Of a stretch of DNA of 64,000 nt, positions 27,912 through 36,408 are shown piece after piece (the first letter of the stretch is position 1; each line of letters begins with the position of its first letter). This DNA is from Novosphingobium sp. KCTC 2891 (GTDB lineage Bacteria; Pseudomonadota; Alphaproteobacteria; Sphingomonadales; Sphingomonadaceae): NCBI RefSeq assembly GCF_025938155.1, contig NZ_JAPCZG010000003.1:62001-126000 (forward strand). Reading direction: 5' to 3'. The notes under the pieces are model-generated. The model saw nothing but the letters and a program-made list of their open reading frames with translations, was not told the DNA's origin and did not search any database. A program made the position numbers and the translations under genes.

Positions 27912-28724
27912 ATGCGCCTCGCGATCGACCATACCACGCACTACCGCTTTTCCGGCCCGGTCTCGCGCGGGCAGCAGCGGTTGCGGCTGAAGCCCAAGGA
28001 AAGCGCGGGGCAGAGCGTGCTGGAGTGGGCTATCCACCTGGACGGCGCGCGCTGCGAAGTGGAGTACGATGACGAGAACTCCAACCACGTTACGCTGATC
28101 TCGTTCGAGCCGGGAACGACCGAAGTGACCATCCGCTGCGAAGGCGTGGTCGAAACGTCGGATGTGGCGGGGATCATCGGGCGCCACGCCGGTTACCTGC
28201 CGCGCTGGCACTTTCTCCAGCAGACCGACTTGACCGCGCCGGGGCCGCGCCTGCGCGCGCTGGCCGCCAGCCTGGACAGCACGGGCGATGCGCTGACCAA
28301 GCTGCACGCGCTGTCGTCGCTGGTGCGCGAAACGATCGCCTATGAACTGGGCTACACCGACGCGGCGACGACTGCCGAAGCTGCGCTCGCCGATGGACGG
28401 GGCGTGTGCCAGGATCATGCCCACGTATTCATCGGTGCGGCGCGCTTGCTGGGCATCCCGGCGCGCTACGTCAGCGGCTATCTGATGATGAACGACCGGG
28501 TCGAGCAGAATGCCGGCCATGCCTGGGCCGAGGCGATGGTCGAGGGACTGGGCTGGGTCGGCTTCGACGTCTCGAACGGCATCTGCCCGGACGTGCGATA
28601 CGTGCGCGTGGCGACGGGGCGCGATTACCGCGATGCGGCGCCGATCACGGGCATCCGCACCGGCGCGCGGGACGAGACAATGCACGTGAAGCTTGCCGTG
28701 GAACAACAGCGTGTGGAACAATAA
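27912..28724 (+). CDS. transglutaminase-like cysteine peptidase of the Anbu operon
   Basis: A 270-residue protein. The N-terminal half is the beta-rich domain common to bacterial transglutaminase-like proteins (IDHTTHYRFSGPVS opening). The C-terminal half carries the papain-like triad: Cys166 in GVCQDHAH, His203 in GHAWAEA and Asp219 in GFDVSNG. Such enzymes cleave or form amide bonds; in the Anbu context a role opposite to the ligase has been suggested. There is no signal peptide, so it is cytoplasmic like its neighbours. The ATG lies 15 bases after the alpha-E stop. Confidence 0.92.
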   Translation: MRLAIDHTTHYRFSGPVSRGQQRLRLKPKESAGQSVLEWAIHLDGARCEVEYDDENSNHVTLISFEPGTTEVTIRCEGVVETSDVAGIIGRHAGYLPRWHFLQQTDLTAPGPRLRALAASLDSTGDALTKLHALSSLVRETIAYELGYTDAATTAEAALADGRGVCQDHAHVFIGAARLLGIPARYVSGYLMMNDRVEQNAGHAWAEAMVEGLGWVGFDVSNGICPDVRYVRVATGRDYRDAAPITGIRTGARDETMHVKLAVEQQRVEQ

Positions 28725-28803
28725 CCGCCAGCGCTGACAGGCAGCGGGGATTCGGCCGGGCCGGTCTCCTGGCTCGCCGTTGCAGGAATGTCCGGGGATC
28801 ATA

Positions 28804-29571
28804 ATGACGTATTGTGTGGGAATGGTGCTCGACCGGGGCCTTGTCCTGATGAGCGACACGCGCACCAATTCCGGCGTCGACAACATCTCGGTGTTCCGCA
28901 AGATGTTCAGCTGGTCGGAGCCGGGCGAGCGGATCATCACGATCATGACCGCGGGCAATCTGGCCACAACGCAGGCGGTGGTCAGCCAGCTGGAGGAACG
29001 CAACAAGGCGCCCGGCGAGCGACGCCCCTCCATTCTCGAAGCACCGACGATGTTCCAGGTGGCGACGCAGGTCGGCCGCTTGCTGCGTGACGTGATCGAA
29101 GGCCGGCAGGACGGCGGGATGCAAAGCGAGGGGCCACGCTTCTCCGCCTCGATCATCGTGGCGGGGCAGATCCGCGACATGGAGCCGCGCCTGTTCCTGG
29201 TCTATCCCGAAGGCAATTTCATCGAGGCGAGCTTCGACACGCCGTTCTTCCAGATTGGCGAGACCAAGTATGGCCGCCCGATCCTGCTGCGCGGCTACGA
29301 CAAGACCATGTCGTTCGAGGACGCGGTGAAGCTCATGATGGTCTCGTTCGATTCCACGCTGGCGGCGAACCTTTCGGTGGGCTTGCCGCTTGATCTGATG
29401 GTGATCGAGCGCGACGGCTTCCAGCCGCTGCACCAAAAGCGGATCCTCGCCACCGACCCCTACTTCAAGTCGATCTCGTCAAGCTGGAGCGAGGCTTTGC
29501 GGCAAGCGTTCCACTCGCTGCCCGATTATACCTTCGAGGACCCCAGCCCCGCCGCCGCGCCCTTGGAGTAG
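28804..29571 (+). CDS. Anbu, proteasome-type N-terminal hydrolase
   Basis: A 255-residue member of the Anbu branch of the proteasome/HslV superfamily. The ATG at 28804 makes Thr the residue after Met; once Met is removed, Thr1, Asp17 (SDTRTN) and Lys32 (FRKMF) form the usual N-terminal-nucleophile site. The second half (SVGLPLDLMVI, KRILATDPYF) is specific to Anbu and absent from HslV. Anbu assembles into open helical or ring-like oligomers and has no unfoldase gene beside it here either. Eight codons of open frame precede the ATG, but starting there would bury the Thr. It is separated by 79 bases from the transglutaminase gene, so a second promoter is possible. Confidence 0.93.
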   Translation: MTYCVGMVLDRGLVLMSDTRTNSGVDNISVFRKMFSWSEPGERIITIMTAGNLATTQAVVSQLEERNKAPGERRPSILEAPTMFQVATQVGRLLRDVIEGRQDGGMQSEGPRFSASIIVAGQIRDMEPRLFLVYPEGNFIEASFDTPFFQIGETKYGRPILLRGYDKTMSFEDAVKLMMVSFDSTLAANLSVGLPLDLMVIERDGFQPLHQKRILATDPYFKSISSSWSEALRQAFHSLPDYTFEDPSPAAAPLE

Positions 29572-29575
29572 GTAT

Positions 29576-29590
29576 TTCGCCTTAGGCGAA
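29576..29590. terminator. small hairpin after the Anbu gene
   Basis: TTCGCC-TTA-GGCGAA, a 6-bp perfect stem with a 3-base loop, starts 5 bases after the Anbu stop codon. It could end the operon transcript, although no T run follows. Confidence 0.35.
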
Positions 29591-29667
29591 TCACCTGCGC
29601 TAAGTGGTTAAGAAATAGAGCATAAACGGTAACCGCTGCGAGAGGCGGAGAGGCTCATATTTCCTGC

Positions 29668-30462
29668 ATGGAACAGGAACACCCGCCCCTTGCGCAAACG
29701 TTGTCTGGAAACACAATCCGTTTCGGACGAAAATCTCCTAAGGGAAATGCTTTAGGAATGGCCCTACGGGGCAAACCTTTGGTTCAGAACGAAGGCAACC
29801 CGGATGGCACTGCGGCGCCGGTCGATGGCTTAGTTCTCGACATGGTCGAACGTGTCACACTCCACATCCTCGATAGCGACAGCGCCCGCCGGGCCCAACT
29901 CGCTCGTCTCGCTTTCGCAGCGGGGCATCACGCCGAAATCTACGCGAACGCGGAAGAGCTGCTCTCCCACGCTCCGTCGACCGGCCTGGTGCTGGCGCAC
30001 GATGAACCCACTGGCGAAGGCATCGCAGCGCTGATCGGCGCCATGATGCGCGCCGGGCACTGGCTGCCGGTCATCGCCGTCGCGGAAGTGCCTGAAACCC
30101 ACGCGGTGGTCACCGCGATCAAGGCCGGTGCGCTCGATTACCTGGGCGTGCCCACCCAGATCGCCCCCCTCAACGAAGCCATCGCTCGCGCCGCGCGCGA
30201 AGCAGAGACGCACCGCGCCCAGCGCGCCCGCGCCGCCGAAGCGCGTCAGCGGATCGCCCGCCTGTCGCTGCGGGAACGCGAAGTGCTGGACCGTCTTGCC
30301 GAAGGTTGCAGCAACAAGGCCATCGCACGCGATCTGGAAATCAGCCCGCGCACGGTGGAAATCCACCGCATGAAGATGATGGGCAAGCTGGGCGCGCGCC
30401 ACGCCGCCGAAGCGGTGCGCCTGCGCATCGAAGCGACGGGGCTAGACGACGTGGCAGCCTGA
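29668..30462 (+). CDS. FixJ/NarL-type response regulator
   Basis: A 264-residue transcription regulator. A receiver-like domain spans residues ~62-180 (VTLHILDSDSARRAQL at its start). A LuxR-type HTH follows near 195-255 with LSLREREVLDRLAEGCSNKAIA and the recognition helix RTVEIHR. The position of the usual phospho-Asp is LVLAHDEP, so phosphorylation may still occur on the Asp, but the acidic pocket is only partly conserved. About 57 residues of low-complexity sequence precede the receiver; the true start could be MVERV near 29842. No sensor kinase is adjacent. Its stop codon lies in the first unit of a 15-bp tandem repeat. Confidence 0.78.
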   Translation: MEQEHPPLAQTLSGNTIRFGRKSPKGNALGMALRGKPLVQNEGNPDGTAAPVDGLVLDMVERVTLHILDSDSARRAQLARLAFAAGHHAEIYANAEELLSHAPSTGLVLAHDEPTGEGIAALIGAMMRAGHWLPVIAVAEVPETHAVVTAIKAGALDYLGVPTQIAPLNEAIARAAREAETHRAQRARAAEARQRIARLSLREREVLDRLAEGCSNKAIARDLEISPRTVEIHRMKMMGKLGARHAAEAVRLRIEATGLDDVAA

Positions 30463-30529
30463 TCGGGGCCAGCCTGATCGGGTCCAGCCTGATCGGGTCC
30501 AGCCTGATTGGGGGCAGCCTGATCCCAGG
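30455..30529. repeat. five-unit 15-bp tandem repeat
   Basis: Five head-to-tail copies of a 15-base unit, consensus CAGCCTGATCGGGTC, two of them identical and the others differing by one to four bases. The array begins inside the last codons of the FixJ-like regulator and includes its TGA; the next four copies extend the 3' flank up to the extensin-like gene, whose stop lies 14 bases further. Units of 15 bases keep reading frame. Confidence 0.85.
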
Positions 30530-30542
30530 GCTGCCTATTCCG

Positions 30543-31217
30543 TCACCGGCAGAAGGGCCGGCCCTGTCCGACTTCCAGGTGCAAATGGTCGCGATGCGCG
30601 GGATTGTATTCCGGCGAAAGCACCGTGGCGAAGCGCTTGCAGCCGCTGTCGCGCACCGTCCGCAGGAAAGCGCGGATCTGGGGGGAGTCGCTGTCCCAGT
30701 CGCGCAGCACGTTGATCCGGCGGCCGTCGGCCAGCAGGAAGCCGCCGATGTCGATGGCATCGGCCGTTGCGTGCGCTGACATCCGGCTGGTGCCGGCCAC
30801 CGTCCGGCATGAGTAGCTGCCCATCGTCTCGATCCGCGCCAGCGGACTGCCCAGGATCTGCCGCGCCGCCCGGTCCACGCCGAACCGCGCCCAGCCTGAC
30901 AGCGCACTGGCCAGCGGGCAGGTGACCGGACCGAGGTTCGACAGTTGCAGCCGGCTGTCGTCGCTCCTCAGGTAGTTCAGCCGCACCACATTGAGCGTCG
31001 AGCAGCCCGCGCCGAAATACTGGTCGGGCAGCGGCGTGAAAGCCGCGTCGCTGCGGCCCAGGTTGGCAAGGCAGGCGCGTGCGTCGGGACGCTGGGTCAT
31101 GGTGCCAAGGCTGGTGCGCGAAGGACCGCGCCGCGCCGGCTCGGGCGCATCGACGCAGCCGGCAAGGGCGGCGGCGAGCGTGGCAGTCAGCAGCAGGGGC
31201 AGGGCCGGCCATTTCAT
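30543..31217 (-). CDS. extensin-like family lipoprotein
   Basis: A 224-residue exported protein with lipobox LAGC at residues 18-21 and a C-terminal extensin-like domain (residues ~45-224). In bacteria this domain contains a peptidase-like zinc site: SAHATADAIDIGGF and HRDHLHLE supply the His/Asp pattern of D-alanyl-D-alanine/LAS-type metallopeptidases. Four conserved cysteines (ACLANL, GAGCST, SYSCRT, PFCR) probably form disulfides. A role in cell-wall trimming is likely, and activity is unproven. It is convergent with the FixJ-like regulator and divergent from serC. Confidence 0.83.
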   Translation of the reverse strand: MKWPALPLLLTATLAAALAGCVDAPEPARRGPSRTSLGTMTQRPDARACLANLGRSDAAFTPLPDQYFGAGCSTLNVVRLNYLRSDDSRLQLSNLGPVTCPLASALSGWARFGVDRAARQILGSPLARIETMGSYSCRTVAGTSRMSAHATADAIDIGGFLLADGRRINVLRDWDSDSPQIRAFLRTVRDSGCKRFATVLSPEYNPAHRDHLHLEVGQGRPFCR

Positions 31218-31394
31218 GCCTGCTACCCTGCGCCGACTTGGTTAACGAAACGTAACTGGCGCGGCGAGCTGTTCATGGCGATTCGCCTCCCCCCGGAGGG
31301 TCATGCCGCGCGCCGCCGAAAAATTATCGCACGGCTAGACCCGCACAAACCCTCACCAATTGGCTGATGCGCGGATTCGCACGGATACGCGCGG

Positions 31395-31422
31395 TTGACA
31401 ACGTGCGCACCGCCGCTAGGGC
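31395..31422 (+). promoter_or_regulatory. candidate serC promoter
   Basis: A perfect -35 TTGACA at 31395-31400 is followed after 16 bases by TAGGGC as a weak -10. Transcription would then begin near 31429 and give a leader of about 50 bases. The -10 is uncertain. Confidence 0.35.
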
Positions 31423-31478
31423 CGGCGGCGGGCCACGCGGTCCCAACGCCGCGCGAGCTCTCTGCAAGGAGAGAATAC
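31423..31478 (+). ncRNA. candidate serC leader RNA element
   Basis: The bases before serC can fold into two hairpins. The first pairs GCGGCG with CGCCGC around an internal GC-rich loop. The second is CTCTC (31458-31462) with GAGAG (31469-31473) and a 6-base loop, which buries the AAGGAG ribosome-binding site. A cis-regulatory 'serC motif' is known upstream of serC in alphaproteobacteria; this arrangement of hairpins next to the ribosome-binding site is compatible with it, but I could not compare it with the covariance model. Confidence 0.4.
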
Positions 31479-32603
31479 ATGACTGTCCAAGTTCCCGCCG
31501 CGAAGCCGGCGCGCCCGTTCTTTTCCTCGGGCCCCTGCGCCAAGCCGCCCGGATACTCCACCGACAAGCTCCAGACCGCATCGCTTGGCCGCTCGCACCG
31601 CGCCAAGATCGGCAAGCAGCGCCTTCAGTACTGCATCGACCTGATGCGCGAAGTGTTGCAGCTGCCCGACACGCACCGCATCGGCATCGTCCCCGGTTCC
31701 GACACCGGCGCGTTCGAAATGGCGATGTGGACCATGCTCGGCGCTCGCGGCGTGACGGCGCTGGCCTGGGAAAGCTTCGGCGAAGGCTGGGTTACGGACG
31801 CAGTCAAGCAGCTCAAGCTCGAACCGACCGTCGTGCGCGCCGATTACGGCCAGCTGCCCGACCTCGACAAGATCGACTGGGCCGACGACGTGCTGTTCAC
31901 CTGGAACGGCACCACCTCGGGCGTGCGCGTTCCCGATGGCGAATGGATCCCCGACGACCGCGAGGGCCTGTCCTTCGCCGACGCGACCAGCGCCGTGTTC
32001 GCCTATGACATTCCGTGGGACAAGATCGACGTCGCCACCTTCTCCTGGCAGAAGGTGCTGGGCGGCGAAGGCGGCCACGGCGTGCTGATCCTTGGCCCCC
32101 GCGCCGTGCAGCGGCTTGAGGAATACACCCCGAGCTGGCCGCTGCCGAAGGTCTTCCGCCTCGTGTCCAAGGGCAAGCTGGCCGAAGGCGTGTTCAAGGG
32201 CGAGACGATCAACACTCCGTCGATGCTGGCCGTCGAGGACGCGATCTTCGCGCTCGAATGGTCGAAGTCGGTCGGCGGGCTGGAAGGCCTGAAGGCGCGC
32301 TGCGCCGCCAACGCCCACGCGCTCGACAAGATCGTCGCCGAACGCGACTGGCTTGGCCACCTCGCGGTCGACAGCGGCATCCGCTCGAAGACCTCGGTCT
32401 GCCTCACCGTCGAAGGCGCCGATGCCGATTTCATCAAGGCCTTCGCCGGCCTGCTGGAAAAGGAAGGCGCGGCCTATGACATCGCGGGTTACCGCGATGC
32501 CCCGGCGGGTCTGCGCATCTGGTGCGGCGCCACGGTCGAAACCGCCGATATCGAGGCGCTCGGTCCCTGGCTCGACTACGCCTGGGCTTCGCTCAAGGCC
32601 TGA
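31479..32603 (+). CDS. serC: phosphoserine aminotransferase
   Basis: Converts 3-phosphohydroxypyruvate and glutamate to 3-phosphoserine in serine synthesis. The 374-residue PLP enzyme belongs to the branch common in alphaproteobacteria and archaea. FSSGPCAKPPG opens the protein, GSDTGAFE lies near residue 75, and Lys192 in FSWQKVLGGEGG binds PLP. The ATG at 31479 follows AAGGAG, which confirms the start; the frame is open 28 codons further upstream through the leader. serA follows after 114 bases in the same direction, giving the first two steps of the pathway in one locus. Confidence 0.95.
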   Translation: MTVQVPAAKPARPFFSSGPCAKPPGYSTDKLQTASLGRSHRAKIGKQRLQYCIDLMREVLQLPDTHRIGIVPGSDTGAFEMAMWTMLGARGVTALAWESFGEGWVTDAVKQLKLEPTVVRADYGQLPDLDKIDWADDVLFTWNGTTSGVRVPDGEWIPDDREGLSFADATSAVFAYDIPWDKIDVATFSWQKVLGGEGGHGVLILGPRAVQRLEEYTPSWPLPKVFRLVSKGKLAEGVFKGETINTPSMLAVEDAIFALEWSKSVGGLEGLKARCAANAHALDKIVAERDWLGHLAVDSGIRSKTSVCLTVEGADADFIKAFAGLLEKEGAAYDIAGYRDAPAGLRIWCGATVETADIEALGPWLDYAWASLKA

Positions 32604-32717
32604 TCCGGTCCTCCCCGCCGTCGTGCGGGGAGCGTCCTTCTCCACCATGAATTCACGGCCGGGCGCGCGCAGGATGGCACAAGCCAGCGCACCCGTGCAG
32701 CACAAGGGAAACGTCCC

Positions 32718-34301
32718 ATGACCAAGCCCAAGGTTCTCATTTCCGACAAGATGGACCCCAACGCCGCGCGCATCTTCGAAGAGAGCGGCTGCGATGTCGA
32801 CGTGATCACCGGCGAAACCCCGGAACAGCTGATTGCGCGCATCGGCGACTATGATGGCCTCGCCATCCGTTCCTCGACCAAGGTGACCAAGGAAATCCTC
32901 GCCGCGGCGAAGAACCTCAAGGTCATCGGCCGCGCCGGCATCGGCGTCGACAACGTCGATATTCCGGCCGCTTCGGCGCAGGGCGTGGTGGTGATGAACA
33001 CCCCGTTCGGCAATTCGATCACCACCGCCGAACACGCCATCGCGCTGATGTTCGCGCTGGCGCGCCAGATCCCGGAAGCCAACGCGCAGACCCAGGCGGG
33101 CCTGTGGCCCAAGAACGGCTTCATGGGCGTTGAAGTCACCGGCAAGACCCTCGGCCTGATCGGCGCGGGCAACATTGGCTCGATTGTCGCCAGCCGCGCG
33201 CTGGGCCTGAAGATGAAGGTCGTCGCTTACGATCCGTTCCTCACCCCGGAACGCGCGATCGAAATGGGCGTGGAAAAGGCCGATCTCGAAACGCTGCTCG
33301 CCAAGGCGGACTTCATCACGCTGCACACCCCGCTCACCAGCGAGACGCGCAACATCCTGAGCCGCGAAAACCTGGCCAAGACCAAGAAGGGCGTCCGCAT
33401 CATCAACTGCGCACGTGGCGGCCTGGTGGATGAGGCTGCGCTCAAGGACGGGCTGGATTCGGGGCACATCGCCGGGGCAGCGCTCGACGTGTTCGAGACC
33501 GAGCCGGCGAAGGATTCGCCGCTGTTCGGCACGCCCAACTTCATCTGCACGCCGCACCTCGGCGCCTCGACCACCGAAGCGCAGGTCAACGTGGCGCTGC
33601 AGGTGGCCGAGCAGATGGCGGACTTCCTCGTCACCGGCGGCGTTACCAACGCGCTCAACATGCCGTCGCTGTCGGCTGAGGAAGCGCCGAAGCTGAAGCC
33701 CTATATGGCGCTGGCGGAAAAGCTGGGCAGCCTGGTCGGCCAGCTCGCGCACGACAACCTGACCAAGATCTCGATCGAGGTCGAAGGTGCAGCGGCGCAG
33801 CTCAACCAGAAGCCGATCACCGGCGCGGTTCTGGCGGGCCTGATGAAGCAGTATTCGCAGACCGTGAACATGGTCAACGCGCCCTTCCTGGCCAAGGAGC
33901 GCGGGCTGGACGTGCGCGAAGTGCGCCACGACCGCGAAGGCGAATACCGCACGCTGGTGCGCGTCACCGTGGGCACCGCGCAGGGTGATCGCTCGGTCGC
34001 GGGGACGCTGTTCGGCAACGGCCAACCGCGTCTGGTCGAGATCTTCGGCATCGGCATTGAAGCCGACCTCGACGGCGACATGCTCTACATCGTCAACTCC
34101 GACGCACCGGGCTTCATCGGCTCGATCGGCACGATCCTCGGCCAGGCCGGCATCAACATCGGCACCTTCCACCTCGGTCGCCGCGAAGCCGGCGGCGAAG
34201 CGGTGCTGCTGCTCTCGGTCGACAGCCCGGTGACCGAAGACGTGCTGAAGCAGGCGCGCGACGTGGCCGGCGTCCGCACCGTCAAGGCGCTGAAGTTCTG
34301 A
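32718..34301 (+). CDS. serA: D-3-phosphoglycerate dehydrogenase
   Basis: Oxidises 3-phosphoglycerate, the first committed step of serine synthesis. The 527 residues correspond to the long form. Substrate- and NAD-binding domains contain GLIGAGNIGS near residue 148, with catalytic Arg233 (NCARGG), Glu262 (FETEP) and His280 (TPHLGAST). An intervening ASB domain follows (~320-450) and a C-terminal ACT domain (~455-527) that usually senses serine. SerC and SerA genes are adjacent, probably co-transcribed. A hairpin lies just after the stop. Confidence 0.95.
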   Translation: MTKPKVLISDKMDPNAARIFEESGCDVDVITGETPEQLIARIGDYDGLAIRSSTKVTKEILAAAKNLKVIGRAGIGVDNVDIPAASAQGVVVMNTPFGNSITTAEHAIALMFALARQIPEANAQTQAGLWPKNGFMGVEVTGKTLGLIGAGNIGSIVASRALGLKMKVVAYDPFLTPERAIEMGVEKADLETLLAKADFITLHTPLTSETRNILSRENLAKTKKGVRIINCARGGLVDEAALKDGLDSGHIAGAALDVFETEPAKDSPLFGTPNFICTPHLGASTTEAQVNVALQVAEQMADFLVTGGVTNALNMPSLSAEEAPKLKPYMALAEKLGSLVGQLAHDNLTKISIEVEGAAAQLNQKPITGAVLAGLMKQYSQTVNMVNAPFLAKERGLDVREVRHDREGEYRTLVRVTVGTAQGDRSVAGTLFGNGQPRLVEIFGIGIEADLDGDMLYIVNSDAPGFIGSIGTILGQAGINIGTFHLGRREAGGEAVLLLSVDSPVTEDVLKQARDVAGVRTVKALKF

Positions 34302-34322
34302 TCGCCTGATAGTTCCCGGCTC

Positions 34323-34355
34323 GCTCGCTCCCCCTTCGACAAGTGGGGGGCGAGC
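34323..34355. repeat. REP-like palindrome between serA and hisZ
   Basis: GCTCGC-T-CCCCC pairs with GGGGG-GCGAGC across TTCGACAAGT, an 11-bp stem with one bulged T. The loop sequence TTCGACAAG is the core of extragenic palindromes I know from sphingomonads and some gammaproteobacteria. It may also act as a serA terminator. Confidence 0.5.
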
Positions 34356-34374
34356 GGGTAGGGGGCGAATCACC

Positions 34375-35502
34375 ATGACCGACACCAGCGACGCCGACCT
34401 GCTGCCCGAGGGGCTTGAAGACCGCCTCCCGCGCGAAGCCGCCACCACGACCCGCGCCATGCGCGCCATCCAGGACGTGATGCACGGCCACGGCTATGAC
34501 CGTGTGCTGCCGCCGATGATCGAATTCGAGCGCAGCCTGGCGAGCCGCATGGCTGGTATCCAGTCTCGCCGGATGTTCCGCTTCGTCGATCCGTCGTCGC
34601 TGCGGATGATGGCGCTGCGCAGCGACTATACCCCGCAGATCGGCCGCATCGCGCAGACCCGGCTGGCCGAGGCGGCCCGCCCGCTGCGCCTGATGTATGC
34701 GGGCCAGGTTCTCACCATCAAGGGCGACGGGCTCGATCCCGCGCGCGAGAAGCTCCAGTGCGGTGCCGAACTGATCGGCAGCGACAATGTCGCCGCCGCG
34801 ACCGAAATCCTGTCCATCGCGATCGAGGCGCTGCACGCGGCCGGCGCGACGGGCGTGAGCGTCGATTTCACGCTGCCCGACCTGGTCGATACGCTGGCGG
34901 CCAAGGCGCTGCCGCTCGACGCAAGCCGGATCGAGGGCGTGCGCCGTGAACTTGATACCAAGGATGCCGGCGGGCTGGTCGATGCCGGCGGCGCGGCTTA
35001 CGTGCCGTTGCTCTATGCCACCGGCGATTTCGACAGCGCGATCGAGAAGCTGGCCGCGATCGACGCCGGCGGCGTTCTGGCCGGGCGCATCGCTGCGCTG
35101 CGCGAGATTGCCGCGGCGCTGGGCGGCAAGGCGCGCCTGACGCTCGATCCCACCGAACGCCACGGTTTCGAATACCAGTCGTGGTTCGGCTTCATGCTCT
35201 ATGCCGATGGCGTGCGCGGCGCGCTGGGCCGGGGCGGCACTTATCGCATTGCGGGCACAGCCGGCGGCGAAGGCGAAGTCGCGACCGGTTTTTCGCTCTA
35301 TCCCGATGCCCTGATCGGCCTGCTCGCCGCGAACGAGGGGAACGAGGACCGCGTGTTCCTGCCGCTCGGCCACGATCGCGAGACCGCTGCGCGTCTGCGC
35401 TCGATCGGCTGGCGGACGGTGGCGGCGCTGAACGAGGCGGACAACGCGGAAAGCCTTGGCTGCACGCATCGGCTGGAAGGCAGCGAGCCGGTCAGGCTCT
35501 GA
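34375..35502 (+). CDS. hisZ: ATP phosphoribosyltransferase regulatory subunit
   Basis: A histidyl-tRNA synthetase-like protein of 375 residues, required as partner of the short HisG in the first step of histidine synthesis. It keeps the HisRS catalytic fold (LPPMIEFERS, RSDYTPQIGRIA, YAGQVL) but lacks the HisRS anticodon domain and true signature 2, as HisZ does. No hisG is adjacent, so the catalytic partner is elsewhere. It begins 74 bases after serA and may share its transcript. The 3' neighbour is convergent. Confidence 0.9.
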   Translation: MTDTSDADLLPEGLEDRLPREAATTTRAMRAIQDVMHGHGYDRVLPPMIEFERSLASRMAGIQSRRMFRFVDPSSLRMMALRSDYTPQIGRIAQTRLAEAARPLRLMYAGQVLTIKGDGLDPAREKLQCGAELIGSDNVAAATEILSIAIEALHAAGATGVSVDFTLPDLVDTLAAKALPLDASRIEGVRRELDTKDAGGLVDAGGAAYVPLLYATGDFDSAIEKLAAIDAGGVLAGRIAALREIAAALGGKARLTLDPTERHGFEYQSWFGFMLYADGVRGALGRGGTYRIAGTAGGEGEVATGFSLYPDALIGLLAANEGNEDRVFLPLGHDRETAARLRSIGWRTVAALNEADNAESLGCTHRLEGSEPVRL

Positions 35503-35519
35503 ACGGCCGGCGCGGGGCG

Positions 35520-36248
35520 TTACCCGGTCAGGTGCAACAGGCCGGGCGCGAGCGCGCGCCACCAGTCGCTGCTCGCGATCCATGGCGACGCGATATGGAT
35601 CGGCACCAGCGCCGCAGCGGCCCACAGCGTGGCCGGACGCACCCGCCCACGCTCGCGCCTGTCGTGGACTGCCAGCGCAATCAGGAACAGGTCTGCCAGA
35701 AGGTTGGGCGCCATGTCCGATAGTGGGAACGCCGCGGGGAGCAGCAGGACCCAGCGCGATACGGCCGGCCCCACCAGACACAGCGCGGCGGCGAACGTGA
35801 ACCGGCGATGCCAGTCGGGATGGCGGGTGACGCCGGCAAATGCGGCGGTCATCATTGCCGAGAACAGCGCGATGTCGACCACGTTGTAGAACGTCACGTC
35901 GAACGGATGGGAATCGCCCGCCGCGATCCTTCGCCGGATGGCCACGATTGCCATGATCGCGCCCAGCGGCAGCATCATTGCCGAAAGCGCAACGCCCGCC
36001 AGCCCCAGTTCGCGATGTCGCGCGGTGCGCCCCTGCGCGACCAGCTGCGTCTGCCAGGCATAGAGGCCGATCCACGCGAAGAACGGCAGGCCGTGGATGT
36101 GGTGGAACGGTGAAAACCGCCGGCTGCCGGAGACGAGCGGCGCGTAATACGTCAGCGGAAAGCTCAGCACCACGCACACCAGCATCACCATCGCGGAACG
36201 GGTGAAGAAGCGCGTGTGCGGCCTTGGTGCGCCGGTGTCCCTCGCCAT
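35520..36248 (-). CDS. conserved membrane protein (DUF2306-like)
   Basis: A 242-residue protein with about six to seven transmembrane helices. Conserved-looking polar residues are HHIHG near residue 50, RHRELG near 77, and HPDWHRR near 143, all at helix ends. Repeated His at membrane interfaces recalls haem- or metal-binding proteins of the DUF2306/DUF420-like type, though no such cofactor has been shown. I cannot name a function. It is convergent with hisZ and divergent from purA, with a 226-base shared upstream region. Confidence 0.65.
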   Translation of the reverse strand: MARDTGAPRPHTRFFTRSAMVMLVCVVLSFPLTYYAPLVSGSRRFSPFHHIHGLPFFAWIGLYAWQTQLVAQGRTARHRELGLAGVALSAMMLPLGAIMAIVAIRRRIAAGDSHPFDVTFYNVVDIALFSAMMTAAFAGVTRHPDWHRRFTFAAALCLVGPAVSRWVLLLPAAFPLSDMAPNLLADLFLIALAVHDRRERGRVRPATLWAAAALVPIHIASPWIASSDWWRALAPGLLHLTG

Positions 36249-36408
36249 GTTCGTGCCCCCGCCGGGAAATCGTCCCGATCGGCACCGAACCTAACGCAAA
36301 CGTCCTGTGGCGGCGATGGACAAAGTCGGCCCGCCCTTGACTTGCGCGCCTCTCTCACCCTACGGCGCGCACCGCAAAGCGGGCGCTTTCGGGCGCCTCC
36401 CGTTCCAT

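Noticed and set aside
30455..30529. Tandem array as a CRISPR or attachment site
   Set aside because: Units are contiguous with no spacers, and no recombinase or Cas gene is nearby.
30306..30779. Plus-strand frame with SLIGS repeats across the tandem array
   Set aside because: It overlaps the regulator and the extensin-like gene; only the array itself is unusual.
34302..34374. Riboswitch between serA and hisZ
   Set aside because: The only structure is a single REP-like hairpin; no conserved aptamer core is visible.
31416..34469. Open frame of 1017 codons on the minus strand opposite serC and serA
   Set aside because: It mirrors two well-conserved genes, has an Arg/His/Gly-rich composition and no domain; a high-GC third-position effect.
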